Source: Armatimonadota bacterium (GTDB lineage Bacteria > Armatimonadota > Armatimonadia > Armatimonadales > Armatimonadaceae). Taken from it: a stretch of DNA of 20,768 nucleotides. The position numbers were made by a program, and so were the translations under genes. The notes under the pieces are model-generated. The model ran no database searches. It saw only the letters and a list, made by a program, of their open reading frames with translations, and was not told the origin of the DNA. The stretch covers positions 1-20,768 of the forward strand of contig JACMIU010000479.1 in assembly GCA_014380985.1 (NCBI GenBank), written 5' to 3'. This document shows positions 6,783-13,362 of this stretch, piece by piece. Positions within the stretch are counted from its first letter, which is position 1. Each line of letters begins with the position of its first letter.

Positions 6783-7778
6783 CTACGCCAACCGCCGCCG
6801 CGCTTCGGTCAGCATTTCGTCAATGCGGGTTCGCGCCGCACTCAACACGTCCACAATCGTATCCAAATCGGCGTTCGAGTCCACCTTGCCCAAGTTGATT
6901 TCCGCCAGCACCTGCGGCAACCGTTCGGCGAAACCGACCATCGCCCGGCTTGTCGAAAAAAGTGGCTCATCGCCTTTGTTCGCCAGCGGTCCGCCGTCAT
7001 ACGCCCCCGCGTGGTAATCTATCTCGCGTTCGCCCCGGTTGCCGCCGCCCGTGCCGCGTCCGCCGCTCTCGCCGTCCCCACCGCCCTTGCCGAACCGCTT
7101 GCGAAGCCCGTCCACGCCCTCGCCCAAAACCGCTTCGTAATCCTCGCTTTCGCGCAACGCCTTCGCGTACAGCGCGGTTTCGTCGCTCGATAATTTGTCG
7201 TCCTTGATTTTCTGCACCAACGCCGCTTGTGCTTCGGGCGAATCGTTGAGTCCGCGCAAAAATCGTCCGTGCTTCTCGGTCAGATTCCCCGCCGAGGGGC
7301 GGTTAGGGGACGAGATTATCTGCTCGCCAATCTCTTCGGGCAAGTCCATCAGGTCGAGCAGGTAGCCGACCGTGCGCTCCGACAGGGCGAGGCGTCCGGC
7401 GACTTCTTTGTTGGTCGCCGCCATGCCTTCCTTGAGAAGTTTGATCGCTCGCGCCTTGTCCAAAGGGGCTAACTCTTCGCGTTGCAGGTTCTCGATCAGT
7501 TGCTCGGTCGCCTTGTCGGACGTGTCGGACGGCGGTTCGGCGCGAACGATGCAGGGAATATCGAATTGCCCGGCGATTTGCGACGCCCGCCACCGGCGTT
7601 CGCCGGTGATAATGCGGTAGCCATCCACGCCTTTAAGGGGCGCGACCGTGATAGGGTTCAAAACGCCATGCTGTTTGATAGAATCGGCTAAGCCTTGCAA
7701 AGCGGCGTCGTCAATCGCCTTGCGCGGCTGGTCGGGGTCTTCGACAATGCGGGATACTTCGATGCGTTGTAAATCCAC
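6783..7778 (-). CDS. parB: ParB/RepB/Spo0J-family partition protein
   Basis: ParB proteins are CTP-dependent DNA clamps that load at parS sites and work with ParA in chromosome or plasmid segregation. The 331-residue protein has the N-terminal ParB/sulfiredoxin fold with the CTP-binding motif GERRWRA (59-65) and the conserved ENLQRE (96-101). A helix-turn-helix around TNKEVAGRLALSERTVGYLL (122-141) is followed by a helical region. A glycine-rich linker spans about 230-250, and a C-terminal helical segment (about 273-331) could dimerise. The start is GTG, with GGAG 12 nt upstream, a longer than usual spacing. It is transcribed from a consensus promoter through a 59-nt leader with a hairpin. 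No parA is adjacent; the next gene is an Rpn-like nuclease 6 nt downstream. I saw no classic parS palindrome nearby, without an exhaustive scan. Confidence 0.92.
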   Translation of the reverse strand: MDLQRIEVSRIVEDPDQPRKAIDDAALQGLADSIKQHGVLNPITVAPLKGVDGYRIITGERRWRASQIAGQFDIPCIVRAEPPSDTSDKATEQLIENLQREELAPLDKARAIKLLKEGMAATNKEVAGRLALSERTVGYLLDLMDLPEEIGEQIISSPNRPSAGNLTEKHGRFLRGLNDSPEAQAALVQKIKDDKLSSDETALYAKALRESEDYEAVLGEGVDGLRKRFGKGGGDGESGGRGTGGGNRGEREIDYHAGAYDGGPLANKGDEPLFSTSRAMVGFAERLPQVLAEINLGKVDSNADLDTIVDVLSAARTRIDEMLTEARRRLA

Positions 7779-7813
7779 GGGCGGGTTATTCTCCAGAAAT
7801 AAAGGGTGACGCA

Positions 7814-7829
7814 GGGCAACTGTTTGCCC
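7814..7829 (-). promoter_or_regulatory. Hairpin in the parB 5' leader
   Basis: GGGCAA and TTGCCC form a perfect 6-bp stem around a 4-nt loop. With a 2-nt bulge the pairing extends outward to ACGCA/TGCGT (about 7809-7836). It lies between the predicted transcription start near 7837 and the GTG at 7778, without a T-tract, so it could affect mRNA stability or translation. Confidence 0.5.
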
Positions 7830-7843
7830 CGTGCGTTTGCCCC

Positions 7844-7872
7844 ATTATAGGCGGAAGCCCTGCTGGTGTCAA
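7844..7872 (-). promoter_or_regulatory. Perfect consensus sigma70-type promoter of parB
   Basis: On the minus strand, TTGACA (7867-7872), a 17-nt spacer, and TATAAT (7844-7849). All 12 consensus bases match with ideal spacing. The predicted start is near 7837, giving a leader of about 59 nt before the parB GTG. Confidence 0.93.
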
Positions 7873-7889
7873 CGCGAACACAGCCGTTT

Positions 7890-8393
7890 TTACGGAACGT
7901 TCACCACCGCCGAAGTTCCGATAGCCGTTTCCACATGAAAGCCGTTGCTCAGGCGAAACAGCGCGGAAACGCGGTAGGAGTGCGGCACTCCGCGCACCAA
8001 GGGAAGAACCGACACGCTCCGCGTTTCCAGCAAAGTCGGGTCGAAGCCAAAGGCGAGATAGGAAACGGTGGTTTCGCCCCGTGCGGACGTGTCCACGAAA
8101 CGGTTTTGCGTTTGGTTTGTGGTTCCGATAAGCGTATCGTCGCGGTACACGTGGTATTCGATAATGCTATTCTGCGGAATATCGGGCGACGGCTCCCATA
8201 GCACCGTTACCTGCACCTGTCCATCCACGATGGAGGCGGCAGCCATCACCGACGGCAGGGGGGTGGGAGAAGGCTGTGGCGTCGGTTGCACAACCGGGCT
8301 GGGAGTTGGGGTGGGCGCGGGGGACGAGTCCCCGCCGCCGCAACCGGCGATAATCAGGCACAAAACACCGGCAACAAAAACGCTTTTCCGCAT
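7890..8393 (-). CDS. Lipoprotein with a possible fibronectin-III-like domain
   Basis: A 167-residue predicted lipoprotein. The signal peptide MRKSVFVAGVLCLIIAGC ends in a lipobox (IAGC) with the lipidated cysteine at residue 18. A GGGDSS linker follows, then a Pro/Thr-rich spacer (about 24-46), as is usual for proteins held off a membrane. The folded part (about 50-167) looks beta-rich; VLWEPSPDI and IIEYHVYRDDTLIG resemble strands of a fibronectin type III-like domain. No enzyme motif is visible. The start at 8393 was preferred over ATG 8399, because GAGGGG lies 6 nt before 8393 but abuts 8399. It has its own consensus-like promoter. The parB promoter lies just downstream, so the lipoprotein is probably a single-gene unit. 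Confidence 0.82.
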   Translation of the reverse strand: MRKSVFVAGVLCLIIAGCGGGDSSPAPTPTPSPVVQPTPQPSPTPLPSVMAAASIVDGQVQVTVLWEPSPDIPQNSIIEYHVYRDDTLIGTTNQTQNRFVDTSARGETTVSYLAFGFDPTLLETRSVSVLPLVRGVPHSYRVSALFRLSNGFHVETAIGTSAVVNVP

Positions 8394-8424
8394 ACACATC
8401 CCCTCGCTTGTTGGCTATAGGTAT

Positions 8425-8453
8425 ATCGTATCCGATAGCCTTCCTGCTGTCAA
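8425..8453 (-). promoter_or_regulatory. Lipoprotein gene promoter
   Basis: On the minus strand TTGACA (8448-8453), a 17-nt spacer, and TACGAT (8425-8430). The -10 region CTATCG-GATACGATA closely matches the palindromic argS promoter segment. The predicted start is near 8418, about 25 nt before the ATG, leaving room for the GAGGGG ribosome site. Confidence 0.85.
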
Positions 8454-8476
8454 TAAGGGTTTTAGCGGCGCGGTTG

Positions 8477-9250
8477 TCAGTCGGTGAAACGATATTTAAG
8501 AAGCGTCCAAAGCGCGTCCACGCCGTCCGTCCATCGGATTTTCTTGCCTTGCGCTTCGGTTCGCGCCCTGTAGGTAATCGGAACCTCGTGGATCCGGTAG
8601 CCGCGCTTCAGCACTTTCGCGGTGACTTCGGGGCAAAAGTCGAAGCGTTGCGCCTTGAGCGGAAACGAACGTAGCACCGACAAACGGAACATCTTGTAGC
8701 ACGTTGCTTCGTCGGTGATTCGTGCGCCGGGAAACAGCAGGTTCGTCGCCCCGGTCAGCAACCGGTTCGCCAGCAGATTCGCGCCCTTCATCCCGGCAAT
8801 TTTGCCTAAGAAACGCGATCCGTACACCACGTCCGCCTTGCCGGTCAGCATCGGCGCGAGAAGAAGAGGGAACTCGTTCGGGTCGTACTCTAAGTCGGCG
8901 TCCTGCACCACTAAAAAATCGCCCTGCGCCGCCGCGACCGCCGATATAATCCCCGCGCCCTTGCCCCGGTTTTGCGCGTGGTACAAAACGCGAACATCGG
9001 CAAATCGGCTCTCCACATCAGAGCGGAGCAGTTCGGTCGTGCCATCGGTCGAGCCGTCATCCACCAGAATAATTTCGCGCTCCACGCCTGCCGGAAGCGT
9101 CGCGCCCCGTACCTGTCTCACGATTTCGAGTAGCGTCTCGCGTTCGTTAAAAACGGGGACGGCGACGGTCAGCACCGAGGTAGTGCGCGGCGTTTCGGGC
9201 GTCCGTGTATCGCCTTCGTTGGCGATTAGGGGGCGTTCTAAAGTCATCAT
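8477..9250 (-). CDS. Family 2 glycosyltransferase, DPM1/polyprenyl-phosphate mannosyltransferase-like
   Basis: Predicted inverting GT-A glycosyltransferase that moves a sugar from a nucleotide donor, probably to polyprenyl phosphate at the cytosolic membrane face. The 257-residue length is that of soluble DPM1-type enzymes without the C-terminal membrane domains. After a variable N-terminus of about 26 residues come VAVPVFNE (29-36), LVDDGSTDGT (62-71), NRGKG (94-98), and the metal-binding QDADLEYDP (116-124). The later segments YGSRFLG and DEATCYKMFR are also typical. Such enzymes feed GT-C transferases like the one at 16213-17952, but the two genes are not linked here. Starts at 9250 and 9247 are both possible. 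A possible -10 TATAAA lies at 9275-9280, and an AGGGAAG ribosome-like site is farther from the start than usual. Confidence 0.88.
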   Translation of the reverse strand: MMTLERPLIANEGDTRTPETPRTTSVLTVAVPVFNERETLLEIVRQVRGATLPAGVEREIILVDDGSTDGTTELLRSDVESRFADVRVLYHAQNRGKGAGIISAVAAAQGDFLVVQDADLEYDPNEFPLLLAPMLTGKADVVYGSRFLGKIAGMKGANLLANRLLTGATNLLFPGARITDEATCYKMFRLSVLRSFPLKAQRFDFCPEVTAKVLKRGYRIHEVPITYRARTEAQGKKIRWTDGVDALWTLLKYRFTD

Positions 9251-9451
9251 TGGTGTTCGGCGATTCTTCCCTGTTTTATAGACGCTTTTCGCTCCCGGCG
9301 CGTTCCCCTATTTGCCGCCCGCTGTGAGGAGCCAGCGTACCGCAAAAAACAAAACGGAGGAGTTTACCCTGCGGCGTTGTTGGGTACGGCAATATAAGGA
9401 AATAGCGAAACAAATATGACCGAATCGTTTTCCTATAAAGCAGAGAAACAC

Positions 9452-10177
9452 ATGAAGATAATTTATCTATCCATCGCCACTCTATTCGCCTTGTCGGCGA
9501 CAACGTTTGCTGAGGCGCAAGGCAACATTTCCGTGACCGTCAACGGCGATGCCGTCGCCTTCACGGGGCAACCGCCGATGTCGCAAAACGGGCGCACATT
9601 GGTTCCCTTGCGCGGGGTGTTGGAGAAAATCGGCGCGACCGTGCGCTATTCGGGACCGACAAAGACGATTCGGGCGACCAAAGGCGACACGAATATCAGC
9701 CTCACGCTCGGCGAAAACGAAGCCACCGTCAATTCGCGGCAGGTAAAATTAGACGTTCCGGCGCAAGCGGTCAACGGCACAACGCTGGTTCCGCTTCGCT
9801 TCGTCGCCGAATCGCTCGGCGCGGACGTGCGCTACGACGGCGCGAGCCGCGTGATTGCGATTCGTACCGATGGCAAACCGAACGTAATTGTGCCGCCGAA
9901 AGAAGTCGTCACCGAACCGGCGAAATCCGACACCGAAACGTTTAGTGGCATCTTCGTGGATTTCGTGAGCAAGCCGAAGGACGGCGACACTGAGGTCGAA
10001 CTCAAAATGACCGACGGGCGCGTTTTGACGCTCACCCGCACCGCCGAACTCCTTTTCCAGAATCAGAAAATCGGGTTTGACGATCTGCGATCCGGGGACA
10101 AGGTAGTCGCTACCGTCCCCGCCGCCGGAGCCAAGAATCTCGCCAACAAAGCGACGATTTCCGACGACTATACGTAG
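9452..10177 (+). CDS. Secreted stalk-domain protein (copper amine oxidase N-terminal-like), copy 1
   Basis: A 241-residue exported protein. The signal peptide MKIIYLSIATLFALSATTFA precedes EAQG. Residues about 25-140 form the stalk domain (the fold named after the N-terminus of copper amine oxidase) with two half-repeats, each carrying a TLVPLR motif (49-54 and 111-116) followed by a GA-V-Y segment. A linker with VPPKEVVTEP leads to a C-terminal beta-rich module (about 164-241, GIFVDFVSK through LRSGDKVVATV) resembling a small OB-like/DUF5666-type domain. No oxidase domain is present, so it is likely structural or cell-surface. The start at 9452 was chosen over ATG 9416 because it begins the signal peptide. 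A TATAAA element lies 12 nt upstream. Its paralogue follows 64 nt downstream. Confidence 0.88.
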   Translation: MKIIYLSIATLFALSATTFAEAQGNISVTVNGDAVAFTGQPPMSQNGRTLVPLRGVLEKIGATVRYSGPTKTIRATKGDTNISLTLGENEATVNSRQVKLDVPAQAVNGTTLVPLRFVAESLGADVRYDGASRVIAIRTDGKPNVIVPPKEVVTEPAKSDTETFSGIFVDFVSKPKDGDTEVELKMTDGRVLTLTRTAELLFQNQKIGFDDLRSGDKVVATVPAAGAKNLANKATISDDYT

Positions 10178-10180
10178 GTA

Positions 10181-10189
10181 TGATATAAC
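10181..10189 (+). promoter_or_regulatory. Extended -10 promoter before the second stalk-domain gene
   Basis: TG-A-TATAAC (TATAAC at 10184-10189) lies just after the stop of copy 1. The predicted start is near 10196, leaving about 46 nt of leader that includes the ribosome site AGGAAAGG at 10230-10237. No good -35 is visible, as expected for an extended -10. Confidence 0.55.
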
Positions 10190-10241
10190 CGAACCGTAGC
10201 ACTGCAAGATGGATTGCACCGACCGACGCAGGAAAGGAACG

Positions 10242-11360
10242 ATGAAAATGCGAAGTCTACTAATTTTATCCAGTTGTATCCTTATCGCCGGGGGAGCGTT
10301 CGCCGCCCCGCCCGCAAGCAAAACACCGACGCCCGCCGCGCCCGTTGTCGCAAAAGCGCGAACGGTGAAGAAGCCGAACGCCATGCCGACATTTGTCCGC
10401 TCCGCCTCCAACTCGACCGCCATGATTCGGGTGCTGGTCAACGGCGAGCCGGTTGTTTTTGACACCGGCGAACCCGTCCAGTTAGATGGGCGCGTTCTGG
10501 TTCCGATGCGCGAAGTGTTCGAGGCGTTGGGAGCAAAGGTGTCCTTCAACGACGAAACGCGATCCATCGAAGCGGTGCGCGGCGACACCATTATTTCCAT
10601 CCGCCCCGGTGACGAAACCGCCACCGTGAACGGCGAGGTGCGCCCGCTCGACACCGCGATTCAGGTCATCAACGGCGCGGCGGTGGTTCCGCTTCGCTTT
10701 ATCTCCGAAACGTTCGGGGCGCAAGTCGCGTGGAATCCCAACGACTATGACGTTGTGGTTCGCACCGAAGCGATTGTCGCCAAGCAATTGCCCGCCGCGC
10801 CCGAAGGAAACTCGGTTTTCGGTGCGCTGACCGGCATCTATCCCGAAGCGCGTCTGCTCACCGTGCGCCTTGCGGGCGGCAAAAATGTGCGCGTTCCGCT
10901 GGTGCGCGACACCAACGCCACCCGACGCACTACCGGCGCGAACGGTGAAATCGCGGTGTCGGCAAGCAAAGGCGCGTTCGATGCCGGTGCGCTTCGCCTC
11001 GGCGAACAAGTGCTGGTAGAGTTCAACGCAGAGTACAAAGGCGTTTTGGTTCTGATTGACACGCACGAACGGCGCGGCACGGTCAAGTCCATCGAGGAGT
11101 TGCCGACCGGTGGCAAACAAGTCACGCTGACCGACGGCTCGATAGTCGCTCTTAAAGCGGACGCCGCGATTACCTTTTCCGGGCGACAAATCACGCTCGC
11201 GGAAGTGAAATCGGCGGAAAACGTCGTGATTCGACTTGACGACGCCGGGCAGGGGATTTCGCTCGCGGTGACAACGCCGGGCGAAAAGACCGCTGAGAAG
11301 CCAACGGAACCGTCTCCGGCGACCGCCGCCCCGACAACACCCGCGCTCGCAACACCGTAA
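10242..11360 (+). CDS. Secreted stalk-domain protein, copy 2
   Basis: A 372-residue exported paralogue of the preceding gene. The signal peptide MKMRSLLILSSCILIAGGAFA is followed by a Pro/Ala/Lys-rich spacer (about 22-55). The stalk domain (about 61-176) again has two half-repeats, with VLVPMR (85-90) and VVPLRF (148-153). The C-terminal half appears to contain two OB-like/DUF5666-type beta modules (GALTGIYPEARLLTV and GTVKSIEELPTGGKQVTL regions), one more than copy 1. It ends in a Pro/Thr/Ala-rich tail of about 30 residues. AGGAAAGG is 4 nt before ATG 10242 and 10 nt before the in-frame ATG 10248, so either could be used; the ATG at 10209 lies upstream of this site. A role in the envelope is inferred from family and export signal. 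Confidence 0.88.
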   Translation: MKMRSLLILSSCILIAGGAFAAPPASKTPTPAAPVVAKARTVKKPNAMPTFVRSASNSTAMIRVLVNGEPVVFDTGEPVQLDGRVLVPMREVFEALGAKVSFNDETRSIEAVRGDTIISIRPGDETATVNGEVRPLDTAIQVINGAAVVPLRFISETFGAQVAWNPNDYDVVVRTEAIVAKQLPAAPEGNSVFGALTGIYPEARLLTVRLAGGKNVRVPLVRDTNATRRTTGANGEIAVSASKGAFDAGALRLGEQVLVEFNAEYKGVLVLIDTHERRGTVKSIEELPTGGKQVTLTDGSIVALKADAAITFSGRQITLAEVKSAENVVIRLDDAGQGISLAVTTPGEKTAEKPTEPSPATAAPTTPALATP

Positions 11361-11375
11361 ATCGGTTGGTGTTCA

Positions 11376-11384
11376 TGATACAAT
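11376..11384 (+). promoter_or_regulatory. Extended -10 promoter of the macrodomain gene (leaderless)
   Basis: TG-A-TACAAT (TACAAT at 11379-11384) followed by AGGTGTC and then ATG at 11392. It is nearly identical to the argS start region (GATACGAT-AGGTGT-ATGGACAC), including the first codons. The 31-nt intergenic gap leaves no room for a normal leader. Confidence 0.65.
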
Positions 11385-11391
11385 AGGTGTC

Positions 11392-12021
11392 ATGGACACC
11401 CGCCCCGATAGCCGCTTAAGTGAATTGCGCGAACGCCGCGCACAAACCGAAACGCCCCCCGCCGTGGTGATGCGCGAGACCGTGTTGCCGAGCGGTCATA
11501 TCCTGTCGCTCCGGCACGGCGACATCACCGGCGAATCGGTAGACGCCATTGTCAACGCCGCGAACGAGGGTTTGGCGCACGGCGGCGGCGTTTCCGGCGC
11601 GATTGTCCGCAAAGGAGGCGTCGAGATACAGGACGAGTCCGACCGTGTTGGGCGCGTTCCGACCGGCTCGGCGGCGATTACCGGTGCGGGGCAACTTTCG
11701 GCGCGGTTCGTCATTCACGCCGTCGGACCCGTTTGGCGCGGGCAGATTCCCGACGAGAGCGACCGTCTACTGCGCTCCGCCACCGTCGCCGCTCTCGAAA
11801 TCGCCCGCGAACGGGGGCTTCAATCCGTCGCGTTTCCCGCCATTTCAAGCGGCATCTTCGGCTTCCCGAAAGACCGTTGCGCCCACGTCATGCTGGAGGC
11901 TGTGGATTGGTGGGCAAGCCAGCACCCAACAGACGCCCCCCGCGATTTGCGTTTCACCATCATTGACGCCCCGACTATCGCGGCGTTTCTTGCCGCGTGG
12001 GACGCTCCCGAAACGCCGTAG
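11392..12021 (+). CDS. Macrodomain (ADP-ribose-binding) protein
   Basis: A 209-residue cytosolic protein with a macrodomain, which binds ADP-ribose and often hydrolyses O-acetyl-ADP-ribose or removes mono-ADP-ribose from targets. After a disordered, charged N-terminus of about 35 residues come the conserved loops: GDIT (43-46), VNAANEGLAHGGGVSGAI (54-71), GSAAITGAG (92-100), HAVGPVW (109-115) and AISSGIFGFP (150-159). These match the MacroD/YmdB-type deacetylase class, with the catalytic Asn-Ala-Ala-Asn region and glycine-rich phosphate loop present. No toxin-like ADP-ribosyltransferase lies beside it, so a DarTG-type pair is not supported here. It has its own leaderless-type promoter. The next gene, SnoaL-like, starts 76 nt downstream. 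Confidence 0.92.
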   Translation: MDTRPDSRLSELRERRAQTETPPAVVMRETVLPSGHILSLRHGDITGESVDAIVNAANEGLAHGGGVSGAIVRKGGVEIQDESDRVGRVPTGSAAITGAGQLSARFVIHAVGPVWRGQIPDESDRLLRSATVAALEIARERGLQSVAFPAISSGIFGFPKDRCAHVMLEAVDWWASQHPTDAPRDLRFTIIDAPTIAAFLAAWDAPETP

Positions 12022-12097
12022 GTTTTACCCCCGCGTTTATCCGGTACAAAGAGTACAGGCGCACTTGATTTTCGCGCCGAAAGAAACGGATACACAA

Positions 12098-12505
12098 ATG
12101 GACAGCAAAACCTTAGCCGACAACTTTATCGCCGCGCTTCACGCCCTGGAAGAAGCCACCGACGAATCGCCGGTCGAGCCTCTCGCCAACCTTTACGCGG
12201 ACGACGCCGAAATCATCAACACCGCGCTCCTTCTGGGCGGCGAGAAAATCACCGGCAAAGAGGGGGCGACCGAGTTTTGGACGCAGTACAAGAAAACCAT
12301 CGGCGTCGGCAAGTCGCATTTTCACCACATCGCCGCATCGGACAAAACGGCGGGCTTGTTCTGGAAAACCACGGTGATGAACGGTGCATCGGAGTACGAC
12401 GGCGCGACGCTTTTAGAGTTCGACGACGCGGGCAAAATCGTCTTTTTTCAAGGCTACTACGACACGCGCCAACTCAACCATGCGATTGGCTTAAGCGATA
12501 AGTAA
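12098..12505 (+). CDS. NTF2/SnoaL-like protein
   Basis: A 135-residue cytosolic protein with the size and pattern of the SnoaL-like/NTF2 superfamily. It has a first helix (TLADNFIAALHALEEA), a segment LANLYADDAEIINTA with the usual Asp-rich turn, GGEKITGKEGATEFW, and then beta strands ending in VFFQGYYDTRQLNHAIG. Members include isomerases, cyclases and many proteins of unknown role, so no reaction is claimed. A longer upstream frame runs inside the macrodomain gene; ATG 12098 is the first sensible start. No strong Shine-Dalgarno is seen. A possible TACAAA -10 lies at 12045-12050, implying a leader of about 40 nt. Confidence 0.8.
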   Translation: MDSKTLADNFIAALHALEEATDESPVEPLANLYADDAEIINTALLLGGEKITGKEGATEFWTQYKKTIGVGKSHFHHIAASDKTAGLFWKTTVMNGASEYDGATLLEFDDAGKIVFFQGYYDTRQLNHAIGLSDK

Positions 12506-12529
12506 AATCACCGTTTCAAGGGAAGAGAC

Positions 12530-12558
12530 TTGACGTTCCATAAACCTTTCGGTAGAAT
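12530..12558 (+). promoter_or_regulatory. Promoter of the PEP-CTERM gene
   Basis: TTGACG (12530-12535), a 17-nt spacer, and TAGAAT (12553-12558), each matching 5 of 6 consensus bases. The predicted start near 12565 is just before the strong ribosome site GGAGGG at 12566-12571, which lies 11 nt before the ATG. Confidence 0.82.
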
Positions 12559-12582
12559 ACTTGCCGGAGGGTTTTTATAATC

Positions 12583-13296
12583 ATGAGTTTTCCTATGGGT
12601 GTTCGTATCCTTGTTGCCGCTGTGCTTTGCGCCGCGCCGACATTCGCCGCACAGGCGGCGATAGTGCAAACCAACGCTTTCAACAACACGGTCGCGGGCT
12701 TGCCGGTCTCCAATACCGACCTGTTTCAAACGAACCTTGCTTCTGTTTCCGGTACAAGCATCAGTTCGTTCGGCGGCGGAACCGTCGCCGTTCTCGCCGA
12801 TGGATTGCTGGGAAACGTCGGCGCGGTTTTCGCCCCGGACAATGTCGCTCCGGGAAACGGGGCGACCATTACGTTTGCGCTGGACACGGCAACCAATCCG
12901 CTCGGCTACCAGATAAGTAGCCTCGCCACCATCGCGTCGTGGGACACCGGGCGTGACGGACAATCTTACGTGGTAGCGTTTTCTACAGTTTCCGCGCCTA
13001 CCGTATTCACCGACCTGTTTACCCTCACGCCTTACCAGTCACCGCAAGCGAACTTCAACCCGGCAACCACCTCCGTCACACTGACGCAGGACGCCGGAGA
13101 CGGGCTGCTGGCAACGAATGTCGCCGCGATCCGTTACACGTTCGATACTTTCGAGAACAGCGGAACCGCGTACCGCGAGTTTGACGCGGTTGGCGCACCG
13201 GTCGGAGCCGCCACCGTGCCGGAACCGACCACCGCGCTTTTGCTCGGAATGCCGCTACTCGGTTGGCTCGCCGCCCGTCGCCGCAACGCAAAATAA
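12583..13296 (+). CDS. PEP-CTERM sorting-domain protein
   Basis: A 237-residue exported protein. An N-terminal signal peptide (MGVRILVAAVLCAAPTFAAQ after MSFP) is followed by a beta-rich, Thr/Ser/Ala-rich body with no recognised enzyme motif. The C-terminal sorting signal (about 212-237) shows VPEPTT, a hydrophobic segment LLLGMPLLGWLA, and the basic end RRR. PEP-CTERM proteins are cleaved and processed by exosortase in bacteria with an outer membrane and often accompany exopolysaccharide. No exosortase gene is in this window. The start ATG 12583 has a good GGAGGG site and a consensus-like promoter; ATG 12595 is the only in-frame alternative. A hairpin follows 12 nt after the stop. Confidence 0.93.
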   Translation: MSFPMGVRILVAAVLCAAPTFAAQAAIVQTNAFNNTVAGLPVSNTDLFQTNLASVSGTSISSFGGGTVAVLADGLLGNVGAVFAPDNVAPGNGATITFALDTATNPLGYQISSLATIASWDTGRDGQSYVVAFSTVSAPTVFTDLFTLTPYQSPQANFNPATTSVTLTQDAGDGLLATNVAAIRYTFDTFENSGTAYREFDAVGAPVGAATVPEPTTALLLGMPLLGWLAARRRNAK

Positions 13297-13308
13297 CGAA
13301 ACGCGATT

Positions 13309-13345
13309 CGCACCGCTCGCCTTGTAACCGGCAAGCGGTGCGTTT
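13309..13345 (+). terminator. Terminator-like hairpin after the PEP-CTERM gene
   Basis: A perfect 9-bp stem, CGCACCGCT (13309-13317) with AGCGGTGCG (13334-13342), is extended inside by GCC/GGC. It is followed by only TTT, so termination may be partial. It sits directly before the PhyH promoter. Confidence 0.6.
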
Positions 13346-13346
13346 G

Positions 13347-13355
13347 TGCTATCCT
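13347..13355 (+). promoter_or_regulatory. Extended -10 promoter of the PhyH-like gene (leaderless)
   Basis: TG-C-TATCCT (TATCCT at 13350-13355), 7 nt before the ATG at 13363. It lies immediately after the terminator-like hairpin. No ribosome site fits between it and the start, so the message should be leaderless. Confidence 0.5.
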
Positions 13356-13362
13356 TAGTCGT

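Noticed and set aside
9276..9503. 75-residue minus-strand frame in the divergent region
   Set aside because: Overlaps the stalk-domain start and signal peptide; no ribosome site or homology pattern. The region 9251-9451 appears to hold only promoters.
9749..10654. 301-residue minus-strand frame across the two stalk-domain genes
   Set aside because: It spans the ends of two real exported proteins and their intergenic promoter; no family features.
9452..11360. Copper amine oxidase
   Set aside because: Only the N-terminal stalk-type domain is present; there is no catalytic oxidase domain or topaquinone motif.
11392..12505. Macrodomain plus SnoaL-like gene as a DarTG-like toxin-antitoxin pair
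   Set aside because: The neighbour has an NTF2-like pattern and no ADP-ribosyltransferase motif, and the two are spaced like separate genes.
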